Below, piece by piece: positions 34,949-42,029 of a stretch of 64,000 bases of DNA. This DNA comes from Sulfuriroseicoccus oceanibius. Lineage in GTDB: Bacteria > Verrucomicrobiota > Verrucomicrobiia > Verrucomicrobiales > SLCJ01. Below the pieces are notes generated by a model, which worked only from the letters and a program-made list of their open reading frames with translations, made no database searches and was not told where the DNA came from. The translations under genes were made by a program, and so were the position numbers. The stretch spans positions 1,798,001 through 1,862,000 of the forward strand of contig NZ_CP066776.1 of NCBI RefSeq assembly GCF_010681825.2. The letters run 5' to 3'. Positions within the stretch are counted from its first letter, which is position 1. The number at the start of each line of letters is the position of its first letter.

Positions 34949-35384
34949 AAGACTAGGGATTGGAGCGCTGATAGTTGGGGTGTTGCTATTAGTTCTTAGT
35001 CCATTTGTGCTGCGAGGCTGCCTGCCAGATGGTGCAAGCGGGAGAGTTGTGCAAGGATTTCACCCCGCTGGGAGCGATTCGTATCGAGAAATTACTAGTA
35101 CGTTTAATTTGTCAATTGAAGAGGCCTTGGTTCTGATGGAGGCGTACGTTGGTAAGAATGAGCTGACGGTTGTTCCTCAGTATCTAGACTGTGTGACCAA
35201 TGACGGATATGTGTTTGGGTTTTCTGAGTACAGTTGGGTTGGTGATACTTTGATTGTAGGTAGGCTATGGCTGGTGGATGGTGAATCAGGTCAAGTTTCA
35301 GAAAGGCACAAAAACGACGAAGTGCAGGCACCGTCCGAAAGCGAGGATGACCCTGAAAAGCGGTCAAATATGCCCAGTAGATAA
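34929..35384 (+). CDS. Candidate immunity protein for the RHS tip
   Basis: 151 residues from ATG 34929, overlapping the RHS gene by 20 bp in another frame. One N-terminal hydrophobic segment (LGIGALIVGVLLLVLSPFVL) is followed by RGC; a lipobox is imperfect because arginine sits at -2. The soluble part (residues 40-125) is mixed alpha/beta with TFNLSIEEALVLMEAYVGKN; the tail is polar. The AT-rich base use matches that of the RHS tip, not of the RHS core. Position and size fit an immunity partner that blocks the tip in the periplasm or membrane. No known immunity family recognised, so the call rests on context. Confidence 0.55.
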   Translation: MMTRRCRRLGIGALIVGVLLLVLSPFVLRGCLPDGASGRVVQGFHPAGSDSYREITSTFNLSIEEALVLMEAYVGKNELTVVPQYLDCVTNDGYVFGFSEYSWVGDTLIVGRLWLVDGESGQVSERHKNDEVQAPSESEDDPEKRSNMPSR

Positions 35385-35396
35385 ACCAAGGGGGCG

Positions 35397-35411
35397 ACGG
35401 CCTGCGGCCGT
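35397..35411 (+). other. Short GC hairpin after the RHS locus
   Basis: ACGGCC-TGC-GGCCGT is a perfect 6-bp stem with a 3-base loop, 12 bases after the stop of the candidate immunity gene. Only a weak T stretch follows, so termination is possible but unproven. It could also be a REP-like palindrome related to the RAYT gene nearby. Confidence 0.3.
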
Positions 35412-35499
35412 TAGCCGCCAGAGGACACCCCCATCCGCAGAATGACTGCAGGTGTCAAGTGAGTTGTTACGTACCAAATTGATATCGGGTGGTATTGCC

Positions 35500-35568
35500 G
35501 TAAGCGGTCAACCAACCACCGTACGGTCATTGTTCCGGATTGGTTGAAAATTGATAGATGTCGTAGCT
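35500..35568. repeat. IS66-type left-end repeat, copy 1
   Basis: A 69-bp stretch beginning GTAAGCGGTCAACCAACCAC and ending GATGTCGTAGCT, repeated with a few changes at 35680-35748. The GTAAGCG start resembles IS66-family terminal repeats. A second shorter repeat, TTACGTACCAAATTGATATC, occurs near 35467 and again near 35570, just outside this copy. No coding sequence follows copy 1, so it is an orphaned element end. Confidence 0.6.
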
Positions 35569-35679
35569 GTTACGTACCAAATTGATATCGGGCGGTTTTC
35601 CCAAATTGATGTCGTTCGATCCGCGTGAGATTTCCACGCTCTGATCGTGTTTTGGTTCCATTCTGATCGTAGGTGTTAC

Positions 35680-35748
35680 GTAAGCGGTCATCCAACCACC
35701 GTACGGTCATTGTTCCGGATTGGATAAGAATTGATAGATGTCGTAGCT
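35680..35748. repeat. IS66-type left-end repeat, copy 2
   Basis: Matches copy 1 at an offset of 180 bp. It abuts the ATG at 35749 of an IS66 TnpA-like relic, the position expected of an IS66 left end carrying the promoter of its first gene. Confidence 0.6.
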
Positions 35749-36060
35749 ATGGAAACTACGACACTAACCATCCCTGAAGCTGAGAAGTTTACCGCAGCGC
35801 AGATTATCAAAACAGACTCCGCAGGCAGGATTCGCGTGAGCCGTGAGCGGCGCGAGGAGTTGCTCGATCTCTTCGAGCAGAGTGCGATGAGCGGAGCTGA
35901 GTTTGCCCGCTTCGTAAGCGTCCGAGCGACCGCCCTTGAAGCTGGCAGAGCTCTGGCAGGGATCTGCCTATTGATCACGCCGACAGACGCTCTTGCAGTG
36001 GCTCGCTCTGAGCCATCGCCCACGCCGACGGCGTCAGCGCTGCGTAGTCACCACCCTTGA
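35749..36060 (+). pseudogene. IS66 TnpA-like relic
   Basis: METTTLTIPEAEKFTAAQII is followed by RIRVSRERREELLDLFEQSA and MSGAEFARFVSVR. The last two are typical of the helix-turn-helix start of IS66 accessory protein TnpA in Verrucomicrobia (R-x-S-x-x-x-R-E-x-L-L-D-x-F-E). After about 65 residues the frame runs into unrelated sequence and ends at 36060, so the C-terminal half is lost. It overlaps an antisense IS66 relic. Not expected to be functional. Confidence 0.55.
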
Positions 36061-36102
36061 TCTTGGGCACCCGCTCGATCAGATCGCGCAGATAACGCTC
36101 GT
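35975..36102 (-). pseudogene. C-terminal relic of an IS66-like transposase (TnpC)
   Basis: On the minus strand the last 40 or so codons read YERYLRDLIERVPKIKGG, then YAALTPSAWAMAQ, and stop at 35975. That is the usual ending of IS66 TnpC transposases (YLRDVLxRLP, then LTPxAW). Upstream of residue -42 the match stops exactly where the RAYT element begins at 36103. The relic faces the TnpA relic, so at least two IS66 copies of opposite orientation once met here. Confidence 0.55.
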
Positions 36103-36160
36103 AAAACCGGGACAGGCATTTTCTGAGATCTGATGGGCGGTTTCGGGCGTTATTGTTTAC
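36103..36160 (+). repeat. Conserved 58-bp leader of the RAYT element
   Basis: Begins AAAACCGGGACAGGCATTTT and runs to the transposase ATG. The same 58 bp, with a couple of changes, precedes the truncated copy at 38329. Sequence left of AAAACCGG differs between the two places, so this marks the left end of the mobile unit. Confidence 0.7.
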
Positions 36161-37228
36161 ATGACGACGGCTCGAAACCTCACCGTCCGACCGGACGAGG
36201 ACACGTTCTACCATTGCATCAGCCGCTGTGTGCGGCGGGCGTATCTGTGTGGCGTCGATGCCACGTCGGGGCAGGATTTCAGCCACCGGCGGCAGTGGGT
36301 GGTCGATCGGTTGGAAGCGGCTGCTGACTCCTTTGCCATCGCGGTCTACGGCTATGCGGTGATGGAAAACCACTTCCACGTCGTGCTGCAAACCAAGGTC
36401 AGCCGGGCGCGGGAGTGGACGGATCGCGACGTGGTCGACCGCTGGCTGCGGCTTTACCCACATACCCGCAATGACGCCGGAGAAGCGGTCGGACCGAGTG
36501 ACGAGGAGGTGGCCGGGATTTTGTCTAACAAGGAAAAGGTGGCGCTGTGGCGGTCTCGGTTGTCGGATCTGGGCTGGGTGATGAAGTACGTGAAGGAGCC
36601 GATTGCCCGCGCGGCTAACAAGGAAGATGGCGTGACTGGTGTGTTCTGGCAGGGGCGTTTCAAGTCACAGCGGCTCGACGACGAGGGAGCGGTGGCGGCT
36701 TGTTTGGTTTATGTGGATTTGAACCCGGTGCGGGCGCGGGTGGCGGAGACTCCGGAGCAAAGTGCGTTCACCAGTGTGGCGGTGCGGGCTCAGGCCGAGG
36801 TGGCCCGCGAGGTGGTGGCGGCCGCGGGCAGGGCGGAGCAGCCGACCGAGGAGCAACGGGCGGAGTTGAACCGTGCGCGCCAGGCGATTGCCGGGGCTGC
36901 GTGGCTGGCACCGATCGGTTCGGTGGCGCTGGATCACGAACACGGGACGTGGGGCGTGAGCCTTGAGGAGTATCTCGCGCTGGTGGATGTGACCGGGCGG
37001 CGGATCCGCAGTGACAAACGGGGGGCGGTCGACCCGGAGATCGCGCCAATCCTGGAGCGGCTGGAGCTGGATGCGGCGAACTGGGTGGCGAGCGTCGAGC
37101 GCTTTGGCGGGACGTGGCATTTGGTTGCCGCGAAGTTGAGTCTGCTGGCCAAAGCGGCTGTGCGAGTGGGGCGCAAATGGTTCTGCGGCCAGCGTCCTGC
37201 GGTGCTGATGTACTCCAGCGACGGTTAG
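36161..37228 (+). CDS. REP-associated tyrosine transposase (RAYT, Y1/HUH type)
   Basis: 355 residues. The Y1 transposase domain occupies about 1-200: FYHCISRCVRRAYLCG at the first strand, the HUH pair in MENHFHVVLQ near residue 68-77, and a catalytic tyrosine candidate in WVMKYVKEPIARAAN near 142. VFWQGRFKSQRL and CLVYVDLNPVRA are family landmarks. RAYTs are single-strand transposases linked to REP palindromes. The C-terminal 150 residues are specific to the Verrucomicrobia/Planctomycetes type, as far as I can tell. Complete and probably functional. It abuts IS66 relics on its left. Confidence 0.88.
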   Translation: MTTARNLTVRPDEDTFYHCISRCVRRAYLCGVDATSGQDFSHRRQWVVDRLEAAADSFAIAVYGYAVMENHFHVVLQTKVSRAREWTDRDVVDRWLRLYPHTRNDAGEAVGPSDEEVAGILSNKEKVALWRSRLSDLGWVMKYVKEPIARAANKEDGVTGVFWQGRFKSQRLDDEGAVAACLVYVDLNPVRARVAETPEQSAFTSVAVRAQAEVAREVVAAAGRAEQPTEEQRAELNRARQAIAGAAWLAPIGSVALDHEHGTWGVSLEEYLALVDVTGRRIRSDKRGAVDPEIAPILERLELDAANWVASVERFGGTWHLVAAKLSLLAKAAVRVGRKWFCGQRPAVLMYSSDG

Positions 37229-37722
37229 AACTCGCTGAGCCGTGAGTGAACCGACGAGCCCGCGTGGTTGCTGAAGCCGTGCGGGATTTGTTGTGCCCTG
37301 GATGTGTGGGGATTCGGGCGAAACCGCGTGGAATCGGCCTATTTGAGGGAGAATCTGCGGGAATTGGCGGAGGCGGAGTGAAATGGCTTGCCGATGAGCT
37401 GTCGGGTGTGCAGAGTGTCGCGGATGGTTAGAAATGATGCATGTCCCAGTTTTATTGTATCAGTCTATGGAAAAAGTCGCCAAGCTCGGGGAGGTCTCTA
37501 TGGGAATTTTCAAGTGTCGTCCTCGGTTGAGATTGATTGCCCATCCGACCGTTGCAGCCTGAATGTCAAACCTGTTCGAGTTGATGTTTGGGCGTCGCTT
37601 GATATCAGCGTTGATTTGTGGCTCGGGTCGCTGCAGTATTCTCACAATTTAGGAGGGTTTGGGGGTGATGTTGAAGTCAACCAGGTGACGACGTTTCCAC
37701 ATCCTTTGAAGGGAGAGTAAGT
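37229..37722 (+). other. 494-bp gap with one doubtful open frame
   Basis: Between the RAYT gene and a membrane-protein gene. An open frame 37388-37720 (110 codons) ends three bases before the next start, but its composition is irregular and no motif is visible, so I do not call it a gene. The region becomes AT-richer from about 37440. It probably holds the RAYT right end and the promoter of the membrane-protein gene. No RNA gene seen. Confidence 0.35.
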
Positions 37723-38175
37723 ATGGAGGTTTGTCGAGAGTTCAGGCCTGACGCGCATGCTCACATGAGGCTGTTTAAGCCGGTGCTGGGTGGGGCGTTT
37801 GTGATTTTGTTTTTCATTATCATGGCGGTGATGGGAGGCTACTTTCACATGGTGTCTCATGTTGTATGCAATCCGATATTTTTGATGCCGGTTGCTGTTG
37901 TTCTTCTTGCTTTCGGTATTCCTCTCTTTTTGAAGCGTTGTATTTACAGGCTTACAGTCACGATTCACATCAATGGGTTGGTAGAAGTGGAAGAGCGTAG
38001 TTTCGGGGGGAGAGAGTACAATTTTGATAGAGCTGCTTCGATCTGTGTTCGGCGTTCGGCGTGGCAAGGACGGGCACCTTGGATTGAAGTTTCTGGGGGT
38101 ATCGTCTTTGGAAAAATGTTGAGCGAGTTGCAACTCGAAAAGGTGGTCGAAATGATTAAACAAGAAGCACAGTAA
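37723..38175 (+). CDS. Two-helix membrane protein with PH-like C-terminal domain, unknown
   Basis: 150 residues. Two membrane helices near 23-45 (GGAFVILFFIIMAVMGGYF) and 54-72 (IFLMPVAVVLLAFGIPLFL) are followed by a beta-rich cytoplasmic domain (YRLTVTIHINGLVEVEERSF, then APWIEVSGGIVF) ending in an amphipathic helix. That layout resembles small bacterial PH-like membrane proteins, but the match is by eye. A GGGAGAG stretch lies before ATG 37723. It lies between two RAYT-derived segments and is more AT-rich than its neighbours, which suggests recent arrival. Confidence 0.6.
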   Translation: MEVCREFRPDAHAHMRLFKPVLGGAFVILFFIIMAVMGGYFHMVSHVVCNPIFLMPVAVVLLAFGIPLFLKRCIYRLTVTIHINGLVEVEERSFGGREYNFDRAASICVRRSAWQGRAPWIEVSGGIVFGKMLSELQLEKVVEMIKQEAQ

Positions 38176-38270
38176 GAAATGTAGCAAACCCATAGCACCT
38201 CGCGTGCCAACGGAATGAAATGACCTCCCTGCCCACAAAAGCGCGTCAGGCGCGAAACCCCAAATCCCCT

Positions 38271-38506
38271 AAAACCGGGACAGGCATTTTCTGGGATCTG
38301 ATGGGCGGTTTCGGGCGTTATCGTTTACATGACGACGGCAAGATCCCTAGTGGTTCGCGATGACGAGGACACCTTCTATCATTGCATCAGCCGCTGCGTG
38401 CGGCGGGCGTATTTGTGCGGCGTGGATGCCACCTCGGGGCAGGATTTCAGCCACCGGCGGCAGTGGGTGGTCGATCGGTTGGAAGCTGCGGCAGATACGT
38501 TTGCGT
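38271..38506 (+). pseudogene. Truncated RAYT transposase copy with its leader
   Basis: Starts with the same AAAACCGGGACAGG leader as the complete copy at 36103 and reaches the same MTTAR start at 38329. About 58 codons match closely (FYHCISRCVRRAYLCGVDAT, then HRRQWVVDRLEAAADTFA). Homology then ends abruptly and the frame runs into the next gene. The HUH motif is lost, so it is inactive. Its end lies about 40 bp upstream of the DUF1573 gene start. Confidence 0.8.
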
Positions 38507-38545
38507 TGGTTGGTTGTTGGGTGTTAGGTGGCTATCGTGAAAGGA

Positions 38546-39223
38546 ATGTGCAGTTGTGTGATTGGCCGGTTGTTTCAGGTGCTCTTGGTGTTGTTGGTGG
38601 CCGGTGATGTTTGGGCAGGAGCGCTGACTTTTGAGTCTGCTGTGGTTGAGATCCCGGTAGAGCCCGACAAGAATGAGGTAAGTGTGCGTTTCTTGTACGA
38701 GAACCAGACGGGTGGGCCGGTAGATGTGGTTGAGTTCCGCACCGGATGCGGGGCGTGTCTCAGTGTAGGGCCGAAGCGGATGGTGGAGTCTGGCGGCAAG
38801 GGGCATGTGGATGCTCTGTTCAAGGTTGGCAGCAAGAGCGGAGCGGTTGAGAAATCGGTGACCGTGGTGATGGCGGATGCTTCTGGTGCGCGCTCCGAGC
38901 AGGTGTTGACCTTGCGTGCGGTGGTTCCAGAGTTGGTGGTGGTTTCGGAGAAGAAGCTGCAGTGGCGGGTCGGGGAGGCGGGCGTCACGCGGTCTGTGGA
39001 AGTGACGATGGATTGGGAGAGCCCGATCCGGGTGATGGCTGCGACATCCACCAGGAAGAACATGGAGGTGCGCGTGGTGGAGGTCGTGGCGGGGCAGCGG
39101 TACCGCATCGATGTGACTCCATTTGAGCTGCAGGGGGCTCAGCTTGGGATGATCCGGATCGAGACGGATTGCCCGATTGAGAAGTACCGCAAGCATGTGA
39201 TTTTTGCTCAGGTCACGCGATGA
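38546..39223 (+). CDS. Secreted DUF1573-like protein
   Basis: 225 residues from ATG 38546; GTG codons at 38528 and 38537 are alternative starts. Signal peptide FQVLLVLLVAGDVWA is followed by two Ig-like beta domains. The first has the paired cysteines of DUF1573-type proteins (FRTGCGACLSVGPK, C-x2-C). DUF1573 proteins are exported and often occur with rhodanese and MauE-type genes; some are thought to handle redox or metal chemistry. It overlaps the rhodanese gene by four bases. The RAYT fragment just upstream may have replaced or supplied its promoter. Confidence 0.75.
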   Translation: MCSCVIGRLFQVLLVLLVAGDVWAGALTFESAVVEIPVEPDKNEVSVRFLYENQTGGPVDVVEFRTGCGACLSVGPKRMVESGGKGHVDALFKVGSKSGAVEKSVTVVMADASGARSEQVLTLRAVVPELVVVSEKKLQWRVGEAGVTRSVEVTMDWESPIRVMAATSTRKNMEVRVVEVVAGQRYRIDVTPFELQGAQLGMIRIETDCPIEKYRKHVIFAQVTR

Positions 39224-39684
39224 AGCGATTGATTGTTCAATTGCTGGCGCTGAGTGTGGCGGTGGCGGTCGTTGCGATGCTGGTGCGGATGGTGCATCCG
39301 GATGCGGCGGAGTTGGGGGAGGCGCTGACCCTGGCCGACCTGGGTGAGGGAGAGATTTTGGCCCGCGATGCCCTGGCAATGGATAAACTGCTGTGGGTGG
39401 ATCTGCGTCCGCACGCGGAGTATGAGCGCTTTCATGTGGACGGGGCGATCAATGTGTCGGTGCTGGAAGGCGATGATTTGTTGGACGCGTTGTTTGAGCA
39501 GGAGATGGAAGGGGTGGATCTCTATGCGGGTGGAGTGGTTTTGTATTGTGCGTCGACGGAGTGTGGAGAGAGCCACAGGGTGCGCTCGGAGTTGGAGGAG
39601 CTGGGGACGGGAATGACGGTGTACGTGCTGGCCGGGGGCTACCCCGAGCTCCGCCGGGAGTTGGTGCGGCAGGGGAAGCTCTAG
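39220..39684 (+). CDS. Membrane-anchored rhodanese-like protein
   Basis: 154 residues. An N-terminal anchor or uncleaved signal (LIVQLLALSVAVAVVAMLV) is followed by a rhodanese fold: VDLRPHAEYERFHVDGAINV and the catalytic-loop cysteine in LYCASTECGESHRV, then VYVLAGGYPEL. Rhodaneses transfer sulfane sulfur through that cysteine; here the domain would be periplasmic. The start ATGA overlaps the stop of the DUF1573 gene, so both are translated together. The end overlaps the convergent MauE gene by four bases, leaving no room for a separate terminator. Confidence 0.85.
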   Translation: MKRLIVQLLALSVAVAVVAMLVRMVHPDAAELGEALTLADLGEGEILARDALAMDKLLWVDLRPHAEYERFHVDGAINVSVLEGDDLLDALFEQEMEGVDLYAGGVVLYCASTECGESHRVRSELEELGTGMTVYVLAGGYPELRRELVRQGKL

Positions 39685-40142
39685 GTGGAGGATGCGTGTG
39701 GCTGGCGAGAGCGCCCGGAGGAGCGTAGCGAGGATCCGAAGAAAATGGCAAGGAGTGCGATGATGCCTATGTTGGAGGCGATCTTGAGTGGGTAGTTGAC
39801 GGTGCCTTCGGAGAGCTTGCCAAAGCAGCCGCAGCTGATGTTGAGCCCGCGTGACCATGCGACTGCAATGGCGAGGGTGAACGCAACCATCATGGCGGCA
39901 AGTAGAGCCGACGACCCGAGAGCCATGATGTTGAGCATGAGTGTGATCCCGAGCAGGGTTTCGGCGACAGGGACCAGGAATGTGATCCATTGTGCGGCCT
40001 GGCCGTCGACGAGTTGGAAATTGATGACGGCGTTATGGAAAGTGGGGAGGTCGATGATCTTGGTGATCCCTGAGTAGCTGAAAAACACACCGGTGAGGAC
40101 CCGGAGGGTGGAGATGCATCGGGTAAGTCGGGTTGTTTGCAT
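39681..40142 (-). CDS. MauE/DoxX-family membrane protein
   Basis: 153 residues with four membrane helices, among them LRVLTGVFFSYSGITKII, FLVPVAETLLGITLMLNI and ALLAAMMVAFTLAIAVAW. Between helices 3 and 4 is SCGCFGK, the cysteine motif of MauE-type proteins. MauE acts in maturation of methylamine dehydrogenase disulfides and related members serve other thiol-redox paths. Convergent with the DUF1573-rhodanese pair, which also has paired cysteines, so the three may form one periplasmic thiol/sulfur handling set; this is inference. The C-terminal 20 residues are basic and cytoplasmic. Confidence 0.8.
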   Translation of the reverse strand: MQTTRLTRCISTLRVLTGVFFSYSGITKIIDLPTFHNAVINFQLVDGQAAQWITFLVPVAETLLGITLMLNIMALGSSALLAAMMVAFTLAIAVAWSRGLNISCGCFGKLSEGTVNYPLKIASNIGIIALLAIFFGSSLRSSGRSRQPHASST

Positions 40143-40231
40143 GGTGAGGTGGCGGGCTTTGGACTGGGTGTGGTTGAAGTGCGCAAGTCGGAGCTGTGAA
40201 GCTGCTCGGAGTGAAAATTTACCCTGATTTC

Positions 40232-40280
40232 TGCCATAATACTATGAAGGGGACGTCGAGCTATCGGTGGCCCCTTTTTT
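40232..40280 (+). promoter_or_regulatory. Extended -10 promoter and leader hairpin before RHH gene
   Basis: TGCCATAAT (40232-40240) is an extended -10 box. AAGGGG (40247-40252) can pair with CCCCTT (40271-40276), and a run of six T follows. Such an early T-tailed hairpin in a leader could act as an attenuator upstream of the start at 40301. The stem is short, so this is a weak call. Confidence 0.3.
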
Positions 40281-40300
40281 GAACCTAACCGACAGAGAAA

Positions 40301-40507
40301 ATGGCTCAATTACGCCACTACTCTCCCCGGATTGATCGGTTTTTGGTGGCCTGTCTCTACCATGAGGCGAAGCGTCGGCGGGTGCCGATGACTCGTTTGG
40401 TGGATGAGTTGCTGGTTGAGGCGCTCAGGGACACCGATGGCTGGAAGTCAGCCCAATCCGATCCTGCTCTGCGGGAGAAAATGCAGACGCGTCACCTTGT
40501 GGGGTGA
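40301..40507 (+). CDS. Small ribbon-helix-helix-like DNA-binding protein
   Basis: 68 residues. SPRIDRFLVACLYHEAKRRR followed by VPMTRLVDELLVEALR has the beta-strand-helix-turn-helix spacing of ribbon-helix-helix proteins. They bind DNA as dimers and usually repress their own promoter. It is the first gene of the 40.3-43.8 kb module and is closed off by a terminator at 40537, so the downstream genes likely have their own promoter or depend on read-through. It could be a repressor, or a plasmid-type copy or partition regulator. Confidence 0.65.
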   Translation: MAQLRHYSPRIDRFLVACLYHEAKRRRVPMTRLVDELLVEALRDTDGWKSAQSDPALREKMQTRHLVG

Positions 40508-40536
40508 GCGTGAACCAGAATCCGGAGGTGCAATCC

Positions 40537-40564
40537 GCCCGGCCCGTGTTGGTCGGGCTTTTTT
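40537..40564 (+). terminator. Rho-independent terminator
   Basis: GCCCGGCC (40537-40544), a six-base loop, GGTCGGGC (40551-40558), then a T-run. It lies 30 bases after the RHH gene stop. Confidence 0.75.
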
Positions 40565-40604
40565 GTGCCCCGGTAGAACCCAAATACATGAAAGGAACCA
40601 GGAT

Positions 40605-41105
40605 ATGGCAGTCAAACTAGTAGCAAACTATGCCAAACGGCTCGGGCTTCCGGGCTACAGCTCGCATCAGTTCACCGTTTCGGTCGAGACCGAGCTGGTG
40701 GACATGGGAGACGTGCAGGGGGAGGCCGCAAGGCTCTACAACCTGCTGCAGGATGCGGTGGATCGTGAGATCCAGCAGGTGGGCTTTGTGCCCGAGGGGG
40801 AATACGGTGCCGCCAATGGCAAGGGCGCACCATCGGCCACCGCAACCGGCAATGGTGGCGACGACCACTGGGTGTGCTCTGACAAACAAAAGGAGCTCAT
40901 CGTCAAACTGGTCAATGAACACCAGCTCGACCGCAACGAGGTGGATCAGCTCGCCCATGAGCGCTTCGGGGTGGGGGTCAAGCAGCTCAACAAGCTGCAG
41001 GCCTCCGGCTTCATCAGTGAGTTGCTGGAAAACAGCAACACTGGCAAGCGCAATGGAGCGCCTCCACGCAAGGCCAAGGTCTTTTACCGGGGAGGTGGGC
41101 GATGA
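40605..41105 (+). CDS. Element-encoded protein paired with nuclease (recombination accessory?)
   Basis: 166 residues from ATG 40605 (MAVKLVANYAKRLGLPGYSS); the longer frame upstream crosses the terminator and is not coding. The N-terminal 65 residues (SHQFTVSVETELVDMGDVQG, then AVDREIQQVGF) are strongly patterned. A Gly/Ala linker follows. The C-terminal 60 residues (KQKELIVKLVNEHQL, FGVGVKQLNKLQASGFISEL) look like a helical hairpin domain often seen next to single-strand annealing or exonuclease genes. The stop overlaps the nuclease start by four bases. Function is not known; a role in DNA recombination is inferred from this pairing. Confidence 0.6.
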   Translation: MAVKLVANYAKRLGLPGYSSHQFTVSVETELVDMGDVQGEAARLYNLLQDAVDREIQQVGFVPEGEYGAANGKGAPSATATGNGGDDHWVCSDKQKELIVKLVNEHQLDRNEVDQLAHERFGVGVKQLNKLQASGFISELLENSNTGKRNGAPPRKAKVFYRGGGR

Positions 41106-41914
41106 TCCAACCAGTTGCTCTCAAAGAGCCTCCAGCCACGGTGGAAGAGAGCGGGGCGCTTGATTACATCTCAGCTTCGCGTTTGAAGATGTTCTCGGAG
41201 TGCCGCTTGAAGTTCTACTTCCGCTATGTGGCTGGGATTGTGAAGCCTCCGGTGCCTGCGTTGTTTGTGGGGACGGCGGTGCATGCGGTGCTGCAGCAGT
41301 GGAACCTGCGCCGATGGCGTGGCGAGCCAGCCGATGTGGACACTCTGCGCGGGTTCTTTGCCGATTACTGGCAGAGCGAAGCGGCGCAAAGGGGTATCGA
41401 CTGGCAGGGCGAGGAGGACAAGTTCCGCGACCAGGCGTGGCGGGTGCTCTGTCATTACCTTGAGCAGACTCCGATTCCACTGGATGAACGACCCGAAGCG
41501 GTCGAAGTGAAGGTGGAACGGGACTTCATTGCAGCCGGTCTGCCGCCGTTGGTTGGAGTGATCGACCTGGTGCGCTCCGGGGGGCGGATTGTGGACTTCA
41601 AGACCGCTGCCCGGGCTCCCGATGCGCAGATGGCCGAACATCTCAACGAAATCCAACTCTGTTGCTATGCGGTGCTCTACCGTGAGGCAACCGGGCACGA
41701 GGAAGGTGGGATGGAGATCCATCATTTGGTGAAGACCAAACAACCCAAGCTGGCGGTCACCACATTGGCTCCGATGAGCAATGATCAGGCACGCCGCCTG
41801 ATGAAGATGATTGTGAGCTATGTGCGCGGTGTGCAGGGCGAGGACTTCGTGCCTTGTCCGGGACAGCACTGCGCCTGGTGTGATTACCGCACCGAGTGCC
41901 GCAACTGGCACTGA
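41102..41914 (+). CDS. Cas4/RecB-like PD-(D/E)XK nuclease with Fe-S cysteines
   Basis: 270 residues. ISASRLKMFSECRLKFYFRY is the entry motif of RecB-family nucleases with the first cysteine. GTAVHAVLQQW carries the conserved histidine. Active-site D and D-x-K appear in VIDLVRSGGRIVDFKTAA, and the helix QLCCYAVLY follows. The C-terminal cysteines in CPGQHCAWCDYRTEC complete a likely four-cysteine Fe-S cluster. Cas4-like enzymes resect DNA ends, and phage-encoded ones work with annealing proteins. No cas genes or CRISPR array are nearby, so a recombination role for the mobile element is more likely. Start ATG overlaps the previous stop. Confidence 0.88.
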   Translation: MIQPVALKEPPATVEESGALDYISASRLKMFSECRLKFYFRYVAGIVKPPVPALFVGTAVHAVLQQWNLRRWRGEPADVDTLRGFFADYWQSEAAQRGIDWQGEEDKFRDQAWRVLCHYLEQTPIPLDERPEAVEVKVERDFIAAGLPPLVGVIDLVRSGGRIVDFKTAARAPDAQMAEHLNEIQLCCYAVLYREATGHEEGGMEIHHLVKTKQPKLAVTTLAPMSNDQARRLMKMIVSYVRGVQGEDFVPCPGQHCAWCDYRTECRNWH

Positions 41915-42029
41915 GAAAACAAACCACGGATTCCCTCGCTGGATCCGCCATGACGGGAGCCCATGCCAGACCAGGCAGCGGCTCCCGTTTTGCGTATCCG
42001 GTGGGGGAGTCGCCAACCCAAGTATTGAT

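Noticed and set aside
37388-37720. 110-codon open frame before the membrane-protein gene
   Set aside because: No motif, irregular composition across a base-composition change, and no start context; left as a doubtful frame in the gap entry.
41102-41914. Cas4-like gene as part of a CRISPR-Cas system
   Set aside because: No cas1, cas2 or effector genes and no array in the window; the neighbours are element genes.
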